Below, one piece after another: positions 40,915-45,728 of a stretch of 45,728 nt of DNA. Below the pieces are notes generated by a model, which did not search any database, had not been told where the DNA came from, and saw nothing but the letters and a program-made list of their open reading frames with translations. The position numbers were made by a program, and so were the translations under genes. The stretch comes from an uncultured bacterium (GTDB taxonomy: Bacteria; Bacteroidota; Rhodothermia; Rhodothermales; UBA10348): NCBI GenBank assembly GCA_938018055.1, contig CALIKL010000056.1, positions 1 to 45,728 on the forward strand, given 5' to 3'. Positions within the stretch are counted from its first letter, which is position 1; every line of letters begins with the position of its first letter.

Positions 40915-42048
40915 ATGGCTCCTCACGCTCCTAAAGCCTCCTCTGAACCGAAAGGACTCGAAGGAGTCATCGCCCTGCATACCGATATTTGTGACATTGA
41001 CGGGCAAAAGGGAGAACTGATCTATCGAGGGTATGACATCGATGATCTTGCGCGAAATTGCACGTTCGAGGATATCGCGTGGCTCTTGTGGCAAGGTGAT
41101 CTTCCTTCAGAAGCCGAACGCCGTCAATTGGCCCTGCAACTTAGCACGGAGCGGCCGCTGCCTCCCATGGTCCGCGAATTGATGAGCATGACTCCCGAAG
41201 ATGCTGACCCGATGGCATTTCTTCGTACGGGCGTGTCCACATTAGCCCTCTATGACGGCGAGGCGGAAGACATGTCTGCCGAGGCAAACTATCGAAAGGC
41301 TGTTCGTCTCACGGCCCAGATTCCTGTCATGCTCACCGGTTTTGACAGAGCACGCAATGGGCTTCCCGCCTTGCGATCGCGCCCGGATTTATCCACGGCC
41401 TCCAATTTCCTGTATCTGCTGCACGGCGAGGAGCCCGGAGAACAAGCCGTACGGATTTTCGACGCCTGCCTGATTCTGCATGCCGAACACGGCTTGAACG
41501 CCTCCACGTTTGCCGGACGGGTTATTGGAGCCACCCTTTCAGACATGTATTCGGCTATCTCTGGTGCGGTGGGTGCGCTAAAAGGACCGCTGCACGGCGG
41601 TGCCAACCTGCGTGTCATGGAAATGCTTTCAGAAATCGACCGCACCGGAGCCGATCCCAGACAATGGGTCCTGGACAGGCTGAGCCGCAAGGAGCGCGTT
41701 ATGGGCTTTGGTCATCGCGTGTACAAAACGCTCGACCCCCGCGCAGCCATTCTCAGGGAAATGTCCGAGTCACTGGCTGATGAGGCGGGCAACCGAAAAT
41801 GGTATGACATGAGCCTTGCGATCATGCAGACCATGGAAAAAGAAAAGGGGCTGTATCCAAATGTCGACTTCTTCTCTGCTTCCGTGTACGGCACACTTGG
41901 CATCCCGATGGATCTTTTTACGCCGATCTTCGCCATGGCTCGTGTCACGGGATGGAGTGCACACTTACTGGAACAATGGGCCGACAATCGCCTGATCCGC
42001 CCGCGCGCTGCATACAGCGGCCCTCGAGACAAGCGGGTAGATCGCTGA
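40915..42048 (+). CDS. Citrate synthase
   Basis: 377 residues from ATG 40915; the frame opens at 40846 but family similarity begins after MAPHAPKASSEPKGLEGVIA. The length fits the short, archaeal/Gram-positive-like form rather than the longer GltA. Catalytic motifs: LHAEHGLNASTFAGRVIGATLSD region with active-site His, LKGPLHGGANLRVMEM with the second His, and RVMGFGHRVYKTLDPRA containing the third. It condenses oxaloacetate and acetyl-CoA to citrate, opening the TCA cycle; 2-methylcitrate synthase activity cannot be excluded from sequence. It is followed 195 nt later by the succinate dehydrogenase operon. Confidence 0.93.
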   Translation: MAPHAPKASSEPKGLEGVIALHTDICDIDGQKGELIYRGYDIDDLARNCTFEDIAWLLWQGDLPSEAERRQLALQLSTERPLPPMVRELMSMTPEDADPMAFLRTGVSTLALYDGEAEDMSAEANYRKAVRLTAQIPVMLTGFDRARNGLPALRSRPDLSTASNFLYLLHGEEPGEQAVRIFDACLILHAEHGLNASTFAGRVIGATLSDMYSAISGAVGALKGPLHGGANLRVMEMLSEIDRTGADPRQWVLDRLSRKERVMGFGHRVYKTLDPRAAILREMSESLADEAGNRKWYDMSLAIMQTMEKEKGLYPNVDFFSASVYGTLGIPMDLFTPIFAMARVTGWSAHLLEQWADNRLIRPRAAYSGPRDKRVDR

Positions 42049-42063
42049 GCCATTCCGACCATT

Positions 42064-42081
42064 GAACGGCTGGAAACGTTC
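42064..42081 (+). terminator. Weak hairpin after citrate synthase
   Basis: GAACG/CGTTC stem with an 8-nt loop, 16 nt after the stop, followed by CTCTTG. Too short to be certain; the 194-bp gap to sdhC otherwise shows no gene and probably holds the sdh promoter. Confidence 0.3.
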
Positions 42082-42242
42082 CTCTTGAAGGATTTCATGC
42101 GCACTCTGTTAAATGTGGGCGATGCTCGGAAGTCGCTGGGAGCCTTCCATTCCTCTCTGCCGTACCTTCTGGACCGATCCGGAAATCCCGCTGGTCCGGT
42201 ACCGGAGATCGCAGACCCTTCCTATCGGTAGTCTTTGCAGCT

Positions 42243-42941
42243 ATGAGTCTATTGACGCACCTGAATTCACCTATCGGCAAAAAGCTGATTACGGGAGTCA
42301 CTGGATTGGGATTGACCATCTTCGTGCTGATGCACATGATCGGCAACCTGTCCATGTTCTCGGGTGACGATGCCTACAACCAGTACGCGCACTTCCTGGC
42401 CAGTCTCGGCCCCCTCCTCTACGCCATCGAAGCCGGCCTGGTGCTGTTCTTTCTGATGCACGCCCGAACGGGAATCATCATCTGGCAGGGAAAACGGAAG
42501 GCTCGCCCTCAGGGATATGATGTCTATAAGAGTGCTGGTCGGCCAAGTATGCAGTCCTCGTCCTCCCGGTCGATGGCCATCACCGGCATCATCCTCTTGG
42601 TCTTTACGGTCTTCCATTTGATCTCTTTCAAATTCGGTCCGGGCGGCCCCGGAAATGCAGATGCAGCGTACCTGACCACGGTCGACGGTGTGGAAATGCG
42701 TGACCTGGCCAAGCTGGTAAGGGAGAAGTTTGCGCTGACCTGGTACACTTTCGGGTACACGGCCATCATGCTGCTTCTGGTCACGCATCTGCGCCACGGC
42801 GTATGGAGCGCCTTGCAGTCCCTGGGTGCCATGCGCCCTTCCCTGTCCCCCGCCATCTTCACGATTGGCGGCTTACTCGGATTGGGTATCGGGGTGGGTT
42901 TCATCATCATGCCTTTGGCTCTCTTCTTTGGCTGGCTCTGA
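42243..42941 (+). CDS. sdhC: Succinate dehydrogenase cytochrome b subunit
   Basis: 232 residues with five membrane helices, the single-chain B-type subunit used by Bacteroidota, Epsilonproteobacteria and Firmicutes. The N-terminus (SLLTHLNSPIGKKLITGVTGLGL) is typical of the Bacteroidota form. Candidate haem b histidines lie in LMHMIGNLSMF, FFLMHARTG, FTVFHLISF and LLVTHLRHGVW. It anchors the complex and passes electrons to menaquinone. It is the first gene of sdhC-sdhA-sdhB, with 55 nt to the next gene and no anchoring second subunit. Confidence 0.92.
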   Translation: MSLLTHLNSPIGKKLITGVTGLGLTIFVLMHMIGNLSMFSGDDAYNQYAHFLASLGPLLYAIEAGLVLFFLMHARTGIIIWQGKRKARPQGYDVYKSAGRPSMQSSSSRSMAITGIILLVFTVFHLISFKFGPGGPGNADAAYLTTVDGVEMRDLAKLVREKFALTWYTFGYTAIMLLLVTHLRHGVWSALQSLGAMRPSLSPAIFTIGGLLGLGIGVGFIIMPLALFFGWL

Positions 42942-42996
42942 CGATTACTGATTCGACCGCCTGATCACCACTGTTCAGATTATTCCGAAGCACATC

Positions 42997-44910
42997 ATGT
43001 CCACGGTCCTCGACTCAAAAATTCCTCCGGGCCCGCTCAAAGACAAGTGGGACAATTACAAGAACACCATCAAGTTGGTCAACCCGGCTAACAAGCGTAA
43101 GCACACGGTTCTTGTCGTTGGTACCGGGTTGGCAGGTGGATCCGCCGCGGCCACTCTCGCCGAGCTGGGCTACAATGTCAAAAGTTTCTGCATCCAGGAC
43201 TCGCCCAGGCGTGCACACTCCATTGCCGCCCAGGGTGGAATCAACGCTGCCAAGAATTACCCCAATGACGGTGACACGGTCTGGCGCCTGTTCTACGACA
43301 CCATCAAAGGGGGTGACTACCGCAGCCGCGAAGCCAACGTGCATCGTCTGGCCCAGGTATCCAACAACATCATTGATCAGTGTGTAGCTCAGGGTGTACC
43401 CTTCGCACGCGAATACGGCGGTTTACTCGACAACCGTTCGTTTGGTGGAGCCCAGGTATCCCGCACGTTTTACGCCCGTGGGCAAACGGGACAGCAGCTA
43501 CTGCTCGGAGCCTACCAGGCCATGAGCCGCCAGATCGGGGCCGGTAATATTGAGATGTTCTCACGCCGGGAAATGCTGGATCTCGTCGTGGTCGACGGAA
43601 AGGCCCGCGGCATCATCACCCGCAACCTAGTTACTGGTGAATACGAACGCCACTTCGGAGATGCGGTCCTGCTGTGCACGGGCGGCTATGGCAACGTCTA
43701 CTACCTGTCGACAAATGCCAAGAACTCCAATGTCACGGCGGCATGGCGCTGCCACAAACGGGGCGCGTACTTCGCCAACCCCTGCTACACACAGATCCAC
43801 CCAACCTGTATTCCCGTTTCGGGCGACTACCAGTCGAAGCTGACCCTCATGTCGGAGTCGCTCCGCAACGATGGACGCGTCTGGGTACCGAAGAAGCAGG
43901 GTGACGATCGCCGTCCGCAGGATATTCCCGAAGAGGATCGGGACTACTACCTCGAGCGCCGATATCCAAGTTTTGGAAACCTCGTTCCCCGCGATGTAGC
44001 CTCGCGAAACGCCAAGATGGCTACTGACGAAGGACGTGGCGTGGGCGAAACAGGCCTGGCCGTTTACCTGGACTTTGCCGACTCGATCAAGCGACTGGGT
44101 CGCGACGTCATCGAGGCCCGCTACGGCAACCTGTTCGAGATGTACGAGCGCATCACGGGTGAGAACCCGTACGAGGTACCGATGCGCATTTTCCCAGCGG
44201 TCCACTACACCATGGGAGGCCTGTGGGTCGACTACGAGTTGCAATCGAGCGTGCCCGGACTGTTTGTTCTGGGAGAAGCCAACTTCTCGGATCACGGAGC
44301 CAACCGCCTTGGAGCATCAGCCCTTATGCAAGGTCTGGCTGACGGTTATTTCGTCATCCCATATACCTTAGGCAACTACATCGCGGGCAACAGCTTCCCG
44401 GAGATCACCGGGAATGAGGACGCCTTCAATGAGGCCGAATCCGCCGCTGATGCCCGAATTCAGAAACTACTCAGTATTCAAGGCACCAAGACCGTCACCG
44501 AGTTCCACCGCGAACTCGGACAGATCATCTGGGATCAGGTGGGCATGTCGCGTACGGCCGAAGGTCTTCGCAAAGCGATCGATCAAGTTTCCGCCCTACG
44601 CGAGGAGTTCTGGCAGAATGTCCGCGTCCCGGGCGAACCGACTACCTTCAACAAGAACCTGGAGTTTGCCGGTCGCGTGGCCGACTTCCTCGAGCTCGGC
44701 GAACTGATGGCTCGTGACGCACTGGAACGCGAAGAGTCCTGCGGCGGTCACTTCCGCGAGGAACATCAAAGCGCCGAAGGTGAAGCCATGCGACGTGACG
44801 AAGACTTCACCCACGTTTCCGCATGGCAGCACACGGACTCTGGTCACGTCCTGCACAAGGAAAACCTCGAGTTCGAAAACGTCGAGCTCACTACCCGCAG
44901 CTACAAATAA
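42997..44910 (+). CDS. sdhA: Succinate dehydrogenase/fumarate reductase flavoprotein subunit
   Basis: 637 residues, the long B-type form. The FAD-binding N-terminus has [20 protein letters not shown]. The covalent flavin histidine is in [18 protein letters not shown]. Substrate-site residues lie in the [14 protein letters not shown] and [13 protein letters not shown] segments. It oxidises succinate to fumarate, or the reverse, and feeds electrons to the iron-sulfur subunit. It starts 55 nt after sdhC and is followed 20 nt later by sdhB. Direction in vivo (succinate oxidation or fumarate reduction) is not set by sequence, but an aerobic TCA role is likely beside citrate synthase. Confidence 0.95.
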   Translation: MSTVLDSKIPPGPLKDKWDNYKNTIKLVNPANKRKHTVLVVGTGLAGGSAAATLAELGYNVKSFCIQDSPRRAHSIAAQGGINAAKNYPNDGDTVWRLFYDTIKGGDYRSREANVHRLAQVSNNIIDQCVAQGVPFAREYGGLLDNRSFGGAQVSRTFYARGQTGQQLLLGAYQAMSRQIGAGNIEMFSRREMLDLVVVDGKARGIITRNLVTGEYERHFGDAVLLCTGGYGNVYYLSTNAKNSNVTAAWRCHKRGAYFANPCYTQIHPTCIPVSGDYQSKLTLMSESLRNDGRVWVPKKQGDDRRPQDIPEEDRDYYLERRYPSFGNLVPRDVASRNAKMATDEGRGVGETGLAVYLDFADSIKRLGRDVIEARYGNLFEMYERITGENPYEVPMRIFPAVHYTMGGLWVDYELQSSVPGLFVLGEANFSDHGANRLGASALMQGLADGYFVIPYTLGNYIAGNSFPEITGNEDAFNEAESAADARIQKLLSIQGTKTVTEFHRELGQIIWDQVGMSRTAEGLRKAIDQVSALREEFWQNVRVPGEPTTFNKNLEFAGRVADFLELGELMARDALEREESCGGHFREEHQSAEGEAMRRDEDFTHVSAWQHTDSGHVLHKENLEFENVELTTRSYK

Positions 44911-44930
44911 GACCCAGCAACCGATTCGAC

Positions 44931-45683
44931 ATGGCAAACAGCATGAACATCACGCTCAAAGTCTGGCGTCAGGCGGGTCCCGATGTAAAAGGGGGCTTTG
45001 AAACCTACACGGTAACCGATGCCAACGCTCATATGTCCTTCCTGGAGCTATTGGACGTACTGAACGAACAGCTTATCAAAGAAGGGGGCGACCCGGTAGA
45101 ATTCGATCACGACTGTCGCGAAGGGATTTGCGGCTCATGCGGCGTGGTCATTGATGGCCAGGCCCACGGTCCTCAGAAACGGACGGCCTGCTGCCAGCTT
45201 CACATGCGTCACTACACGGATGGTGATACAATTGTCATCGAGCCCTGGCGTGCAGAAGGCTTTCCGATCATCAAGGACCTGGTCGTGGACCGCTCTGCGT
45301 TTGATCGCATTATCGCGGCGGGTGGGTACATTTCGGCTAACACGGGATCGGCGCAGGATGCCAACTCCCTTCCCGTTCCCAAGGCTGACGCCGATCTGGC
45401 CATGGACTATGCCACGTGCATCGGTTGTGGCGCCTGTGTAGCAGCCTGTCCAAACGCTTCTGCTTCATTGTTCACGGCTGCCAAAATTGCACAACTGTCG
45501 TTGTTGCCGCAGGGGGCTCCCGAACGTAAGACGCGCGTGAAGAACATGGTGGATCAAATGGCCGACGAGGGTTTCGGCGATTGCTCCAACCACGCCGAGT
45601 GCGAGGCTGTGTGCCCGAAAGGCATTTCCATTTCGTCCATTGCTCGCATGCGACGCGAGTATGTCAAAGCGATGGCGGACTGA
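44931..45683 (+). CDS. sdhB: Succinate dehydrogenase/fumarate reductase iron-sulfur subunit
   Basis: 250 residues from ATG 44931 ([14 protein letters not shown]); the open frame back to 44823 overlaps sdhA and is not used. The [2Fe-2S] ferredoxin domain holds CREGICGSC and a later TACC. The C-terminal domain holds [13 protein letters not shown] and [15 protein letters not shown], ligating the [4Fe-4S] and [3Fe-4S] clusters. It transfers electrons from the flavin in SdhA to haem b and menaquinone through SdhC. It is the last gene seen of the sdh operon; the 45 bp after it hold nothing recognisable before the window ends. Confidence 0.95.
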   Translation: MANSMNITLKVWRQAGPDVKGGFETYTVTDANAHMSFLELLDVLNEQLIKEGGDPVEFDHDCREGICGSCGVVIDGQAHGPQKRTACCQLHMRHYTDGDTIVIEPWRAEGFPIIKDLVVDRSAFDRIIAAGGYISANTGSAQDANSLPVPKADADLAMDYATCIGCGACVAACPNASASLFTAAKIAQLSLLPQGAPERKTRVKNMVDQMADEGFGDCSNHAECEAVCPKGISISSIARMRREYVKAMAD

Positions 45684-45728
45684 TCGAATCTGACATTCCT
45701 ACGTACGATAGCGGGCCGTTGGACATTC

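Noticed and set aside
1-45728. Search for CRISPR arrays, tRNA/rRNA genes, insertion sequences, phage genes, toxin-antitoxin or restriction systems
   Set aside because: No repeated spacer structure, cloverleaf sequence, transposase, integrase or defence motif was seen by eye on either strand.

Overview
The window reads as a chromosomal stretch of a GC-rich (by eye somewhat above 50%), aerobic, Gram-negative bacterium of the Bacteroidota/Rhodothermota/Balneolota side of the tree; I favour a Rhodothermota-like organism. The grounds are: a carboxypeptidase-regulatory-domain protein of a Bacteroidota-type family, a Bacteroidota-type succinate dehydrogenase with a single five-helix cytochrome b subunit, several secreted VPS10/BNR-like beta-propellers, predicted outer-membrane barrels, and start codons that mostly lack a Shine-Dalgarno sequence. 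I see no tRNA, rRNA, CRISPR array, transposase, integrase or phage gene. The assignment is inferred from gene content only.

Layout. (1) 1-7195: two divergent operons. Leftward are a Tat-exported NHL propeller, a COG3650-like lipoprotein and a small CPXCG zinc-ribbon-like protein that runs off the window. Rightward is a cassette typical of Planctomycetes: a cytochrome c/DUF1549/DUF1553 lipoprotein, a Tat-exported DUF1501 protein, and a DUF2231 membrane/cytochrome c/leucine-rich-repeat fusion. An 8+8 bp inverted repeat lies between the two. (2) 7238-16708: two large paralogous secreted propellers flank an uncharacterised membrane protein, a carboxypeptidase-regulatory-domain protein and a pair of FKBP prolyl isomerases. 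(3) 16799-23026: a Gfo/Idh/MocA oxidoreductase, a conserved envelope protein of unknown function, an unrecognised two-domain protein and an acyl-CoA carboxylase beta subunit. (4) 23217-30092: peptidoglycan and envelope genes (LysM transglycosylase, N-acetylmuramoyl-L-alanine amidase) around an ECF sigma/anti-sigma-like/coiled-coil operon, a truncated receiver domain and adenine phosphoribosyltransferase. (5) 30095-36757: RidA, an atypical SDR coupled to a CusF-like copper lipoprotein, a membrane-anchored diheme cytochrome c, an S9 peptidase, a PhnP-like metallo-hydrolase and a small conserved protein. (6) 36780-45683: an outer-membrane protein, an RNase E/G with a very long Arg/Ser-rich tail, citrate synthase, and sdhC-sdhA-sdhB.

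How the genes fit together. The TCA genes and the acyl-CoA carboxylase are core metabolism. Much of the rest is exported: lipoproteins, Tat substrates, propellers, c-type cytochromes, cell-wall enzymes and barrels. The most system-like part is the cytochrome/DUF1501/DUF2231-LRR cassette with its divergent NHL operon, a plausible extracytoplasmic redox and substrate-processing unit. Second is the ECF sigma operon, whose third gene is an uncharacterised exported coiled-coil protein. Third is the RNase E/G with its missing zinc link and RS-like tail. Functions of these three are inferred, not shown.
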